DNA of 64,000 nt from Amycolatopsis balhimycina FH 1894 (GTDB taxonomy: Bacteria; Actinomycetota; Actinomycetes; Mycobacteriales; Pseudonocardiaceae): contig NZ_KB913037.1 of NCBI RefSeq assembly GCF_000384295.1, positions 3,644,649-3,708,648 on the forward strand. The letters are read 5' to 3'. Positions 52,920-62,078 of this stretch are shown here, in pieces. The notes below the pieces were generated by a model, which searched no databases, was not told the origin of the DNA, and saw only the letters and a list, made by a program, of their open reading frames with translations. Within the stretch, counting starts at the first letter, position 1, and each line of letters starts with the position of its first letter. A program made the translations under genes and the position numbers.

Positions 52920-54035
52920 GTGCGTATCGCCGTTCCCCGTGAAATCAAGAAGCACGAGTACCGGGTCGCGTTGACCCCGGCCGGGGTGCACGAGCTGGTC
53001 AGCCGCGGACACGACGTCTTCGTCGAGACGGGCGCCGGGGCCGGTTCCTCGATCACCGACGAGGAGTACGTCGACGCCGGCGCGAAGATCCTCGCCACCG
53101 CCGACCAGACCTGGGCCGAGGGCGAGCTCGTCCTCAAGGTCAAGGAGCCGATCGCCGAGGAGTACCCCCGGCTGCGCGCCGGCCAGGTCCTCTTCACCTA
53201 CCTGCACATCGCCGCCGACCGGCCGCTGACCGAAGCGCTGCTGGCCGCCGGCACCACCGCGATCGCCTACGAGACGGTGCAGACCGCGAGCGGCGCCCTT
53301 CCGCTGCTCGCCCCGATGTCCGAGGTCGCGGGCCGGCTGGCCCCGCAGGTCGGCGCGTTCTCCCTGATGAAGCCCAGCGGCGGCCGCGGTGTGCTGCCCG
53401 GCGGCATCCCCGGCGTGCACCCGGCGCGCGTCGTCGTCATCGGCGGCGGTGTGGCGGGCCTGAACGCCGCCCGCGTCGCACTCGGCCTCGGCTCGGACGT
53501 CGAGATCCTGGACACCAACGTCGACCGCCTCCGCCAGATCGACAACGACTTCGGGGGCCGCATCCGCACGGTGACGTCGAACCGGCTGTCGGTCGAGGAG
53601 TCCGTGCTGCAGGCCGACCTGGTCATCGGCGCGGTGCTGGTGCCGGGCGCGAAGGCACCGAAGCTGGTCTCGAACGACCTGGTAGCCCGCATGAAGCCGG
53701 GCAGCGTGCTCGTCGACATCGCGATCGACCAGGGCGGCTGCTTCGCCGACTCGCGTCCGACCACGCACGACGACCCGACCTACACCGTGCACGAGTCCCT
53801 CTTCTACTGCGTCGCGAACATGCCCGGCGCGGTGCCGCGGACGTCGACCTACGGCCTCACGAACGTCACGCTGCCCTACGCGGTCCAGCTGGCCGAGCAC
53901 GGCTGGAAGGCCGCGCTGCAGGCCGACGCCGCGCTCGCGAAGGGCCTCAACACGCACGCGGGCGCCCTGACGAACGGCCCGGTCGCGGTGGCCCACGACC
54001 TGCCGCACACGCCGCTGGACACCGTCCTCGCCTGA
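52920..54035 (+). CDS. ald: Alanine dehydrogenase
   Basis: The 371-residue enzyme converts L-alanine to pyruvate and ammonium with NAD, and the reverse. [20 protein letters not shown] is the standard start; [18 protein letters not shown] holds the catalytic His, and [20 protein letters not shown] the NAD fold. [21 protein letters not shown] is the family signature. GTG 52920 follows AGGAGG by 6-7 bases; a longer reading is not supported. A terminator with a T-run follows. Confidence 0.95.
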   Translation: MRIAVPREIKKHEYRVALTPAGVHELVSRGHDVFVETGAGAGSSITDEEYVDAGAKILATADQTWAEGELVLKVKEPIAEEYPRLRAGQVLFTYLHIAADRPLTEALLAAGTTAIAYETVQTASGALPLLAPMSEVAGRLAPQVGAFSLMKPSGGRGVLPGGIPGVHPARVVVIGGGVAGLNAARVALGLGSDVEILDTNVDRLRQIDNDFGGRIRTVTSNRLSVEESVLQADLVIGAVLVPGAKAPKLVSNDLVARMKPGSVLVDIAIDQGGCFADSRPTTHDDPTYTVHESLFYCVANMPGAVPRTSTYGLTNVTLPYAVQLAEHGWKAALQADAALAKGLNTHAGALTNGPVAVAHDLPHTPLDTVLA

Positions 54036-54047
54036 ACTATCCGACCC

Positions 54048-54091
54048 GAGCGGGCCCCTGTCGTTCACCGGCAGGGGCCCGCTCCCCTTTT
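54048..54091 (+). terminator. Intrinsic terminator of ald
   Basis: Arms GAGCGGGCCCCTG (54048-54060) and CAGGGGCCCGCTC (54072-54084) form a perfect 13-bp stem with an 11-base loop, followed by CCCCTTTT. It is the most classical rho-independent terminator on the plus strand here. Confidence 0.85.
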
Positions 54092-54108
54092 CCGGCCACC
54101 GCCAGAAG

Positions 54109-54786
54109 TCAGGCGCCCGCGGTCACCACGTGGTAACCGGCGCCGCGGACCGTCCGGATGGTCTCGGCCCCGAACGGGACGTCGATCTTGCGCCGCAGCG
54201 CGCTTACGTGCACCTCCACCAGGTTGGCCGTGGCGGAAGCGGCGAAGTCCCAGAGGTTGTCGACCAGTTCGGCCTTCGTGACGACCTGCCCGGGCCGCTG
54301 CATGAGGTAGGCGAGGAGGGCGAACTCCTTGCCGGTGAGCGTGATGTCGGCCGTGCCGCGCCGGCAGGTCCGGCCGGCCTCGTCGAGTTCGAGGTCCCCC
54401 AGTTTGAGGACGCCCGGCCGGGTGGCGCCGCCGCGGCGGATCAGGGCGCGCAGGCGGGAGAGGAGGACGCCGTAGGAGAAGGGCTTCGGGAGGAAGTCGT
54501 CGGCCCCGGTGTCGAGGGCCTCGATCTCGTCGTCCTCGCCGTCCTTGGCGGTGAGCATCAGGATGGGAGTGCTGTTCCCCTGCTCCCGCAGCCGCCGGCA
54601 GACGCGATAGCCGTTCAGCCCCGGCAGCATGATGTCCAGGATGATCGCGGAGTACGGGTGTTCGGTGGCGTGCCAGAGGGCGTCCCGCCCGTTGTGGGCG
54701 ACGTCGACGGCGTACCCCTCGGCGGTCAGCCCGGCCCGCAGCGCCTCGGCCAGCCGCCGTTCGTCCTCCACGAGCAAGATCCGCAT
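54109..54786 (-). CDS. OmpR/PhoB-family response regulator (orphan)
   Basis: The 225-residue protein has a receiver domain (EDERR acidic pair, phosphoacceptor Asp51 in IILDIMLPG, Lys in FLPKPFSYG) and a C-terminal winged helix ([20 protein letters not shown], then [12 protein letters not shown]). No kinase gene is adjacent on either side: ald converges downstream and an ABC operon diverges upstream. Start MRILLVEDE at 54786 is the family start. A terminator-like structure lies in its leader, so readthrough may regulate it. Confidence 0.9.
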   Translation of the reverse strand: MRILLVEDERRLAEALRAGLTAEGYAVDVAHNGRDALWHATEHPYSAIILDIMLPGLNGYRVCRRLREQGNSTPILMLTAKDGEDDEIEALDTGADDFLPKPFSYGVLLSRLRALIRRGGATRPGVLKLGDLELDEAGRTCRRGTADITLTGKEFALLAYLMQRPGQVVTKAELVDNLWDFAASATANLVEVHVSALRRKIDVPFGAETIRTVRGAGYHVVTAGA

Positions 54787-54841
54787 CGCGTCACGATGCC
54801 ACAGACCTGCGGTGACGCGGAAAGTCCGGGTTCTTCCGGAC

Positions 54842-54893
54842 AAAAAGGGGCGACCCGCTCAACCAGCCTGGGGGTCACTGGGAGCGGGCCGCC
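54842..54893 (-). terminator. Minus-strand terminator/attenuator in the leader of the response regulator
   Basis: The minus strand forms a long stem: GGCG-G-CCCGCTC against GAGCGGG-T-CGCC with one mismatch, an inner CCAG/CTGG stem, then CCCC and five T (54846-54842). It is a textbook terminator 56 bases before the regulator ATG. Either a short RNA from upstream ends here or the regulator is attenuated. A second small stem (GTCCGG/CCGGAC) lies further down. The rest of 54894-55121 has no gene. Confidence 0.6.
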
Positions 54894-55121
54894 GATTCCT
54901 AGCTTAGAGGGCTGGCGGCGACTTCGCTGCACCGGGTCGGCAAGTCGCACGAATTCTTTACCAAGTTGATCTGACCCGGTCCGGGAAACCTCAGGTCAAC
55001 GCTCCCGGCAGTAGCGGAACGTGACGAAGGTCGCTCTCCGCGGGTTCGCGCGTTCCGTGCGCACGGCCGGCGTGGGTAGGGCAGGATGACGCCGCATCAG
55101 CGGGGAACGTTAGGGGACGGT

Positions 55122-56189
55122 ATGCACGACGGCAGTGGCCGGATTGTGGTGCAGAACCTGAGCAAGCAGTTCGGCGCGGTGAACGCGGTACAGAACCTCA
55201 GCTTCACGGTCGAGCCGGGTTCGGTGACGGGCTTCCTGGGTCCGAACGGCGCCGGCAAGACGACGACGTTGCGCATGCTGCTCGGACTGGTGACACCCAC
55301 ATCGGGGACGGCGACGATCAACGGCCGCCCGCATTCGCAGCTGGGGAACCCGGCGCGGGTGGTCGGCTCGGTGCTCGAAAACGAGGGGTTCCACCCGAGC
55401 CGGACGGCGCGCAAACACCTCCGGGTGTACGCCGCGGCCATCGGCGTGCCCGACCGGCGCGCGGACGAGGTGCTCGGCCTGGTCGGCCTGGGCAGCGCCG
55501 CGGACCGGAAGGCCGGCGGGTTCTCGCTCGGCATGCGGCAGCGGCTGGCGCTCGCGACGGCGTTGCTGGGTGACCCGCAGGTCCTCGTGCTCGACGAGCC
55601 GACGAACGGCCTCGACCCGGAGGGCATCCTCTGGCTGCGCAACTTCCTGCGGTCGTACGCCCGCGAGCAGGGGCGGACGGTCCTGGTGTCGAGCCACCTG
55701 CTCAACGAGGTCGAGCAGCTGATCGACCAGGTCGTGATCATCAGCCAGGGCGTCACGCGCTACTACGGCCCGCTGGAGCAGCTGCGCCGGAGCCAGCAGT
55801 CGCGGGTGCTGGTGCAGCCGGCGGACCCGTCGGCGCTCGTGAAGGCGTTGCAGGAGAACGGCATCACCGGGGTTTCACCGACGCCGGACGGCCGGGTCTC
55901 GGTCGCCGGGTCGAGCGTCCAGCAGATCGGTGACATCGCCGCGAAGGCCGGGATCGCGGTCTACGGGATGCAGGAGGACCACGCCGACCTGGAGCGGATG
56001 TTCTTCCAGCTGACGCAGGGTCAGTACACCGGCGCGCCGGGCCAGCCGCCGCCGGGTTACCCGCCGCAGCCGCAGTACCAGGGGCCGCCGCCCGGCTATC
56101 CGCCGCAGCAGCACTACCAGCAGGGCCCGCCGCCGGGTCCGCAGCACCAGCAGCAACAGCAGCAGTACTGGGGAGGTCCGCAGCAGTGA
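55122..56189 (+). CDS. ABC transporter ATP-binding protein with Pro/Gln-rich tail
   Basis: The 355-residue ATPase has Walker A GPNGAGKTT (Lys46), signature SLGMRQR and Walker B VLVLDEPTNGLDPEG, followed by SSHLLNEVEQL. The class is the DrrA/BcrA type for drug or lipid export. After about residue 300 comes an unusual tail of GYPPQ repeats and poly-Gln (PPPGYPPQPQYQGPPPGYPP, then QQQQQQYWGGPQQ), probably disordered. AGGGGA precedes ATG 55122. The permease gene overlaps its stop. Confidence 0.9.
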   Translation: MHDGSGRIVVQNLSKQFGAVNAVQNLSFTVEPGSVTGFLGPNGAGKTTTLRMLLGLVTPTSGTATINGRPHSQLGNPARVVGSVLENEGFHPSRTARKHLRVYAAAIGVPDRRADEVLGLVGLGSAADRKAGGFSLGMRQRLALATALLGDPQVLVLDEPTNGLDPEGILWLRNFLRSYAREQGRTVLVSSHLLNEVEQLIDQVVIISQGVTRYYGPLEQLRRSQQSRVLVQPADPSALVKALQENGITGVSPTPDGRVSVAGSSVQQIGDIAAKAGIAVYGMQEDHADLERMFFQLTQGQYTGAPGQPPPGYPPQPQYQGPPPGYPPQQHYQQGPPPGPQHQQQQQQYWGGPQQ

Positions 56190-57076
56190 TGGGCAACCTG
56201 ATCAAGGCGGAGTTCCGCAAGACGCTCTCGCTGAACACGTGGTGGGTGCTGCTGATCCCGCTGGTGCTGGTGGCGTTCTGGCTGACCTTCGCGTGGGGCA
56301 GCCTCACGAACAACTTCGCGGACTTCCTGGGCAGCGGCGACGCCAAGCAGGTCAGCGAATCGATCGGCCTCGACCCGGACAAGATCCCGGTGGGGCTGCT
56401 GGCGCTGGCACACGGCGTCAACATCGCGCAGCTCGTCCCGGCGCTGTTCGGCGTCTTCGCCCTGGCCGGCGAGTACCGCAGCAAGACGATCACGACGACG
56501 TTCCTCACCGCGCCGAACCGGATCTCGGCGCTGACCGCGAAGATGCTCACCTACGTCGTGTGGGGCGCCATCTACGGCGTGGTCAGCTTCGGCGTCTCGG
56601 CGGTCGCGGTCATGACGTCGGTCGACTCGGGCCGCTGGCCGACCACCGGCCAGTGGCTGGCCGCGCTCGGCGGGACGGTGCTGGCCGCGGTGCTGGTGAC
56701 GTTGTTCGGCATCGGCTTCGGCGCGGTGCTGCGCAGTGTGCCGCTGGCGGTCGTGCTGCTGCTGGTGTGGTTTCTGATCGTGGAGAACGTCCTGGTGATC
56801 GCGTTCTGGGGCTGGGCGGACGTCCGCATCCTGGGCGGGATCCTGCCGAACGGCACCGCGAACGGGATCGTCGGCGGCATCGCGGCGGACGCCTTCGGGT
56901 TCAACTCGCTCGCCCTGCCGGCCAGCGTGGGCTCCGGATCGCAGCTGGTGCTGCAGCTCACGGCGGGCGCACCCGGCGTCCTCTCGTGGTGGGCTTCGGC
57001 GCTGATCTTCTTCGCGTGGACGATGCTCTTCTTCGGCCTCGGCTGGGCGGGCAACCAGAAGCGCGACATCACGTAG
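56189..57076 (+). CDS. ABC transporter permease
   Basis: The 295-residue membrane protein has six predicted helices and a cytoplasmic start (MGNLIKAEFRKTLSLNTWWV). The pattern is that of ABC-2 type permeases (FALAGEYRSKTITTTFLTAP). Its ATG overlaps the ATPase stop (TGATG), so the two are coupled; a GTG three bases earlier is possible. The substrate is unknown. A hairpin follows the stop. Confidence 0.88.
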   Translation: MGNLIKAEFRKTLSLNTWWVLLIPLVLVAFWLTFAWGSLTNNFADFLGSGDAKQVSESIGLDPDKIPVGLLALAHGVNIAQLVPALFGVFALAGEYRSKTITTTFLTAPNRISALTAKMLTYVVWGAIYGVVSFGVSAVAVMTSVDSGRWPTTGQWLAALGGTVLAAVLVTLFGIGFGAVLRSVPLAVVLLLVWFLIVENVLVIAFWGWADVRILGGILPNGTANGIVGGIAADAFGFNSLALPASVGSGSQLVLQLTAGAPGVLSWWASALIFFAWTMLFFGLGWAGNQKRDIT

Positions 57077-57090
57077 TTCCCGCAGTTCGT

Positions 57091-57123
57091 GAAGGCCACC
57101 TCGAGCAGCTCGAGGTGGCCTTC
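57091..57123. terminator. Hairpin after the ABC permease (family member 5)
   Basis: Perfect 15-bp arms (57091-57105 and 57109-57123) with loop CAG lie 14 bases after the permease stop. The left arm starts GAAGGCCACC, the shared core of the family. This member follows a gene in a tandem, not convergent, setting. Confidence 0.7.
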
Positions 57124-57172
57124 TCCGCGTTCGGGGAAATATTTTGTCGGTGGTGGCGCTTACTGTCACAAC

Positions 57173-60100
57173 GTGACTGTCGCTTCGCCTCGCTCCCGTC
57201 AAGAGCTCCCACCCGCCGAGACAACCGGCTGGATCCGCCGGCTGTCCGCCGCGGCGTGGGAGCACCGCGTGCTCGTCGTGCTGTCGCTGCTCGCCGCCGC
57301 TCTCGGTGTCGGCGTGCAGGCCGCGAGCCCGCTGCTGGTGCGCACGGCGGTGGACGACGCGGTGGCCGGGCGGACCGGCGGGCTGCCCGGGATCGCCGTC
57401 TTCCTGATCACGCTGCAGCTGATCGCCTTCGGCACCGCGTTCGCGCGCCGCTACCTAGGCGGAAAGCTCGCCCTCGACGTCCAGCACGACCTGCGGCAGC
57501 GCGTGTTCAACGCCGTTTCACGGCTGGACGGCGGCAAGCAGGACGCGCTGCGCACCGGCCAGGTCGCCTCGCGTGCGATCTCCGACCTGCAGCTGGTGAC
57601 CGGCATCCTGATGCAGGTCCCGCTGTCGTTCGGCTCGGTGGTCTTCGCGCTGCTGTCGTTCATCGCGATGCTGTGGCTGTCCCCGGTGCTGACATTGATC
57701 GCGCTGGTCGTCACGCCGGCGGTCGGCATCATCGTGGCGCGCAGCCGCAAGCGCCTCTTCCCGGCGACGTGGTCGGCGCAGCAGCGCGCGGCGGACGTCG
57801 CGCAGCAGGTCGAAGAGACCGTCACCGGCGTCCGGGTGGTCAAGGGATTCGGCCAGGAGACGCGGGAAGTCTCGAAGCTGGAAGGGACAGCGCGCAAGCT
57901 GTTCGGGGAGCGGCTTCGCGCGGCGAAGCTGTCGGCGATCCCGACGGCGACCACCGCCGCCCTGCCCGCCGCCGGCCAGGTCGCCGTGCTCGGCATCGGC
58001 GGCGTCCTCGCGCTGAACGGGTCCATCACGCTCGGCACGTTCCTGGCCTTCGCCACCTACCTCGCGACGCTGATCGGCCCGGCCCGGATGCTGTCCGGGC
58101 TGGTCGTGCAGGCCCAGCTGACCCGCGCCGGCGCCGAGCGGGTGTACGAGCTGATCGACGCGCAGCCGGAGGTCGTCGACTCAGCCGAAGCGCGGCCGCT
58201 GCCGGACGGCCCGCTCGGCGTCGAGCTCGACGGCGTCCGGTTCGGCTACACCCGCAGCGAACCGGTGCTGGACGGCCTTTCGGTCACCGCGAACCCGGGC
58301 GAAACCCTCGCGCTGGTCGGCACCGCGGGCTCCGGGAAGTCGACGATCTCGTTGCTGCTGCCGCGGTTCTACGACGTGCACGAGGGCGCGGTGCGGGTGG
58401 GCGGCCTTGACATCCGTGACGTCCCGCTGCGGCAGCTGCGGCAGGCGATCGGCGTGGTGTTCGAAGAGGCGTTCCTGTTCTCCTCGTCGATCCGGGACAA
58501 CATCGCCTACGGCCGCCCGGACGCGAGCGACGAAGAAGTCGTCGCGGCGGCGCGCGCGGCCGAGGCGGACGGCTTCATCCGGGCGCTGCCGGACGGCTAC
58601 GACACGCTGGTCGGCGAGCGCGGGCTCACGCTCTCGGGCGGTCAGCGGCAGCGCCTCGGGCTGGCCAGGGCACTGATCACCGACCCGCGGATCCTCGTCC
58701 TCGACGACGCGACGTCGGCCATCGACACCGTGACCGAGGCGGCGATCCACGACACCCTGCGGTCGGTCACCGCGAGCCGGACCACCCTGCTGATCGCCCA
58801 CCGGCGCTCCACTCTGGCCCTGGCCGACCGGATCGCGGTGCTGGACGAAGGCCGCGTTGTCGACGTCGGCACCGAAGCCGAGCTGATGGCGCGCTGCCCG
58901 CTGTTCCGCGAACTGGTGGCGGGCCCGGGCGACGACGTCGAAGAGAAGCACCGCTGCGAGGGCCTGGACTGCGGCCCGGCCGGGGTCACGTCCGCGCTCT
59001 GGCCGCGGGACGAGAGCCGCGACGAGGTCGACGCACTGGCCGAAGCCGCGCGAATGCGCAGCGGCGACCCGAACAGCAGCGGGTTCGTCGGCGGCGGCGG
59101 GGGCGGCGGCCTCGACGTGCCGCCGACGCCGGAGCTGATCGAGGGCGTACGCAAGCTCCCGCCGGCCGTCGACGAGCCGCAGCTGCCCGGTGTGGACGTC
59201 ACCGCGCCCGACCCGAAGTTCCGGCTGACCGGGCTGCTGCGGCCGGTCCGCCGGCCACTGGCCCTGGTGATCGGGCTGGTGGCGGCGGACGCGCTGGCGT
59301 CGATCGCGCTGCCGGGGCTGTACCAGTTCGGCGTCGACCACGGCGTCCGCACCGGCGTCGAGTGGATGATCTGGCTGGCCGCCGGGATCGGGGCCGCGGT
59401 GATCGCGGCCGACTGGCTGGTGGTCTTCGCGCAGACGCGGCTGACGTCACGGGTGGGTGAGACGGTGCTGTACGCGCTGCGCGTCCGCAGCTACGCGCAC
59501 CTGCAGCGGCTCGGGCTCGACTACTACGAGCGGGAGCTGTCCGGGAAGATCATGACCCGGATGACGACGGACGTCGACGCGCTCTCGACGTTCCTGCAGA
59601 CCGGGCTCGCCACCGCGGTGGTGAGCGCGCTCACGCTGGCCGGGATCACCGCCGCGCTGCTGGTCACCGACGCCGGGCTGGCGCTGTACGCGCTGGCGAT
59701 GGTGCCGGTACTGGCGGTGGCCACGGTGATCTTCCGGCGGTCGGCGTCGAAGGCGTACAACGAGGCCCGCGAGCGGGTCAGCGTCGTGAACGCGGACATG
59801 CAGGAGAACGTCAGCGGGCTGCGCGTCGCGCAGGCGTACACGCGCGAAGACCGCTCCGCGGAAGCGTTTGCTTCGCGCAGTGACGACTACCGGCGCTCGC
59901 GGCTGCGGGCCCAGCGGTACGTCGCGACGTACTTCCCGCTGGTGGCGCTGCTGTCGGACCTGGCCACGACGACGGTGCTGGTGGCGGGCGCGAACCGCGT
60001 CTCGGCGGGCACCCTGTCGGCCGGCGTGCTCCTCGCATTCCTGCTGTACCTGCAGCAGTTCTTCTCGCCGATCCAGCAGCTGTCGGCGGTGTTCGACGGC

Positions 60101-60925
60101 TACCAGCAGGCGCGCGTCGGCCTGAACCGCATCGGCGACCTGCTGCGGACGCCGACGTCGGTGCCGGCGGCCGAGCACCCGGTGGCGGCGCCCGAGCGGC
60201 TGCGCGGCGAAGTCTCGTTCAAGGAAGTCGACTTCGCCTACACCGGCGCCGAAACGAAGGCGCTGGAGCAGTTCTCGCTGGACGTCGCGGCCGGAGAGAC
60301 GATCGCGCTGGTCGGCGCGACCGGCGCGGGGAAGTCGACGGCGGTGAAGCTGGTGGCGCGCTACTACGACGCCACCGGCGGCGAGGTCCGGATCGACGGC
60401 ACGGACGTCCGCGAGTACGAGCTGGCCGGGGTGCGGCGCCGGATGGGCGTGGTGCCGCAGGAGGCGCACCTGTTCTCGGGCACGGTGGCCGACAACGTCC
60501 GCTACGGCCGCCCGTCGGCGACCGACGCGGAGGTGGAAGCCGCGGTGCGGGCGGTGGGCGCGCTCGACGGCGTCGCGGCCCTGTCGTCGGGCTTCCTGCA
60601 GCCGGTGGGCGAACGCGGCCGGTCGCTGTCGGCGGGTCAGCGCCAGCTGGTCGCGCTGGCCCGGGCGGAACTGGTCGACCCGGACATCCTGCTACTCGAC
60701 GAGGCGACGGCGGCGCTGGACCCGTCGACGGAAGCGGCGGTCCTCCGCGCAACGGAGACCGTGGCCCGCCGCCGCACGACGTTCGTGGTCGCCCACCGCC
60801 TGGCCACAGCGGCCCGCGCGGACCGCATCGTGGTGATGGACCACGGCCGCATCGTCGAAACGGGAACCCACGACGAACTCCTGGCGGCCAAGGGCTACTA
60901 CGCCCGCCTCTGGGCCCTCGGCTGA
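57173..60925 (+). CDS. Fused four-domain ABC exporter (TMD-NBD-TMD-NBD)
   Basis: The 1250-residue protein joins two ABC half-exporters. The first NBD has Walker A GTAGSGKST (Lys389), signature LSGGQRQR and Walker B ILVLDDATS, with Asp512 where the catalytic Glu belongs. The second has GATGAGKST (Lys1054), LSAGQRQ and LLLDEATA with Glu1177. So only one site is canonical, as in heterodimeric exporters. A ~110-residue linker contains a Gly run. GTG 57173 follows TACTGT by six bases, which suggests a leaderless message. Likely a drug or lipid efflux pump. Confidence 0.9.
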   Translation: MTVASPRSRQELPPAETTGWIRRLSAAAWEHRVLVVLSLLAAALGVGVQAASPLLVRTAVDDAVAGRTGGLPGIAVFLITLQLIAFGTAFARRYLGGKLALDVQHDLRQRVFNAVSRLDGGKQDALRTGQVASRAISDLQLVTGILMQVPLSFGSVVFALLSFIAMLWLSPVLTLIALVVTPAVGIIVARSRKRLFPATWSAQQRAADVAQQVEETVTGVRVVKGFGQETREVSKLEGTARKLFGERLRAAKLSAIPTATTAALPAAGQVAVLGIGGVLALNGSITLGTFLAFATYLATLIGPARMLSGLVVQAQLTRAGAERVYELIDAQPEVVDSAEARPLPDGPLGVELDGVRFGYTRSEPVLDGLSVTANPGETLALVGTAGSGKSTISLLLPRFYDVHEGAVRVGGLDIRDVPLRQLRQAIGVVFEEAFLFSSSIRDNIAYGRPDASDEEVVAAARAAEADGFIRALPDGYDTLVGERGLTLSGGQRQRLGLARALITDPRILVLDDATSAIDTVTEAAIHDTLRSVTASRTTLLIAHRRSTLALADRIAVLDEGRVVDVGTEAELMARCPLFRELVAGPGDDVEEKHRCEGLDCGPAGVTSALWPRDESRDEVDALAEAARMRSGDPNSSGFVGGGGGGGLDVPPTPELIEGVRKLPPAVDEPQLPGVDVTAPDPKFRLTGLLRPVRRPLALVIGLVAADALASIALPGLYQFGVDHGVRTGVEWMIWLAAGIGAAVIAADWLVVFAQTRLTSRVGETVLYALRVRSYAHLQRLGLDYYERELSGKIMTRMTTDVDALSTFLQTGLATAVVSALTLAGITAALLVTDAGLALYALAMVPVLAVATVIFRRSASKAYNEARERVSVVNADMQENVSGLRVAQAYTREDRSAEAFASRSDDYRRSRLRAQRYVATYFPLVALLSDLATTTVLVAGANRVSAGTLSAGVLLAFLLYLQQFFSPIQQLSAVFDGYQQARVGLNRIGDLLRTPTSVPAAEHPVAAPERLRGEVSFKEVDFAYTGAETKALEQFSLDVAAGETIALVGATGAGKSTAVKLVARYYDATGGEVRIDGTDVREYELAGVRRRMGVVPQEAHLFSGTVADNVRYGRPSATDAEVEAAVRAVGALDGVAALSSGFLQPVGERGRSLSAGQRQLVALARAELVDPDILLLDEATAALDPSTEAAVLRATETVARRRTTFVVAHRLATAARADRIVVMDHGRIVETGTHDELLAAKGYYARLWALG

Positions 60926-60928
60926 ACC

Positions 60929-61030
60929 CGTAACTCGCGTGATTCAGCCCGTATCCCGCGTGATTGGACACGTGACTCACGAGTTCCGGCCTTGATCACG
61001 CGAGTTACGTCCCCGATCACGCGAGATACG
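60929..61030. repeat. Cluster of 15-base repeats CGTAACTCGCGTGAT in both orientations
   Basis: Forward copies lie at 60929-60943 and 60950-60964 (CGTATCCCGCGTGAT). Reverse copies lie at 60995-61009 and 61016-61030 (ATCACGCGAGATACG). A hybrid copy CGTGACTCACGAGTTC sits between them at about 60971-60986. The outer pairs can form a large cruciform or hairpin after the exporter gene. No gene lies in this gap. Confidence 0.7.
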
Positions 61031-61065
61031 GCAATTGTCTCGCCGGGCCGGCCCGCGCTGGGAGC

Positions 61066-61551
61066 ATGGCGGGCATGTTCGAAGAGCGGCGGGTTCCCGA
61101 CCGGCAGGTCCGGGCCATGCGGACCGAAACGACCGTCCGGGTCTACCTGGCCTGCTCGCCCGCCGACGCCGACGCCGCGCTCGGGAAGCAGGTCTTCGAG
61201 CGGGGCGGGGCCACGGGGTTCGTGCCGTCGTTCCGCGTGGCGGCCTACCTCAGCGGCAACGGGCGCAAGCCGGAGCACGAGCGTGTCCTGGCCGTCGACA
61301 TCACCCGCGAAGGCTTCGAGCGAGCCCTCCTGGAGCACACCGAGTGGGTACCGGAGCGAGATCTCGACCACACGGCGCTGAACTTCCAGGCGATCCGGAT
61401 CGTCGGCGAGCTCGCCGACGAGTGGATCACCACCATCACGGACGTCACACCTGTGATGCGCGACATCGCCGGACTGCTGGCCACCGACCAGCTGCACCTG
61501 GCCGTCAAGCTCGTCCCCCACGAGCCGCCATACGAGCTACAAGCCGGCTAA
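61066..61551 (+). CDS. Hypothetical protein
   Basis: The 161-residue protein has a compact alpha/beta look: TTVRVYLACSPADADAALGK, then FVPSFRVAAYLSGNGRKPEH and ERVLAVDITREGFERALLEH. No signal or membrane segment. ATG 61066 is used; ATGs at 61075 and 61117 (MRTETTV) are possible. I do not recognise the family. Its stop overlaps that of the convergent gene. Confidence 0.6.
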   Translation: MAGMFEERRVPDRQVRAMRTETTVRVYLACSPADADAALGKQVFERGGATGFVPSFRVAAYLSGNGRKPEHERVLAVDITREGFERALLEHTEWVPERDLDHTALNFQAIRIVGELADEWITTITDVTPVMRDIAGLLATDQLHLAVKLVPHEPPYELQAG

Positions 61552-61838
61552 GGGAGTGCCCGCCACTTCAGCGAGCCCATCCCCGCCGCCTCCACGTCCG
61601 GCCGCGACGCCCAGCGGACCGTGCCCGGCCGGACGTGCACCCCGGCGCCGACCAGCCAGTCCGGCTCGTCCGGCTCGACCCACTCCATCTCCTCGAAGTC
61701 GGCCAGCGTCGGCCACACCGCGGAGCACGAGTCGCACCGCAGCACGACCGTGCCGGACTCGGTGACCAGCGGCCGCACCAGGCCCTGGTCCCAGAACGAA
61801 GGACATTCGACCAGCCACATCCTTCCAGGAGAACCCAC
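61548..61838 (-). CDS. Small hypothetical protein
   Basis: A 96-residue frame, acidic and Trp-rich (MWLVECPSFWDQG, EEMEWVEPDEPDW), with one CxxC (RCDSCSAVWPTLADFEEMEW) that could bind metal. Start GTG 61838 or ATG 61820. It converges on the gene at 61066, and their stop codons overlap by four bases (CTAA). I do not recognise the family. Confidence 0.5.
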   Translation of the reverse strand: MGSPGRMWLVECPSFWDQGLVRPLVTESGTVVLRCDSCSAVWPTLADFEEMEWVEPDEPDWLVGAGVHVRPGTVRWASRPDVEAAGMGSLKWRALP

Positions 61839-62078
61839 CCCGATGAACGTCCACGGGCCAGAGGACGAACCCGGGAAAAAGAGCCCGGAAACCCTGTACC
61901 GGGTCCAGCGCTTAACGTTCCCTTAGCACATCTTGATCGAGTCAGTGACCGATCCCCTAGTGCGCCACGCCTCACACAGGCCGGTTCCATCACATCGCGG
62001 TCACCGAGGGGGTTAGCCTGGTAGGCGCATCAGCGGATTCAAGATCGAGATCGAGACGGATAGAGGCGAGCCCCAGCC

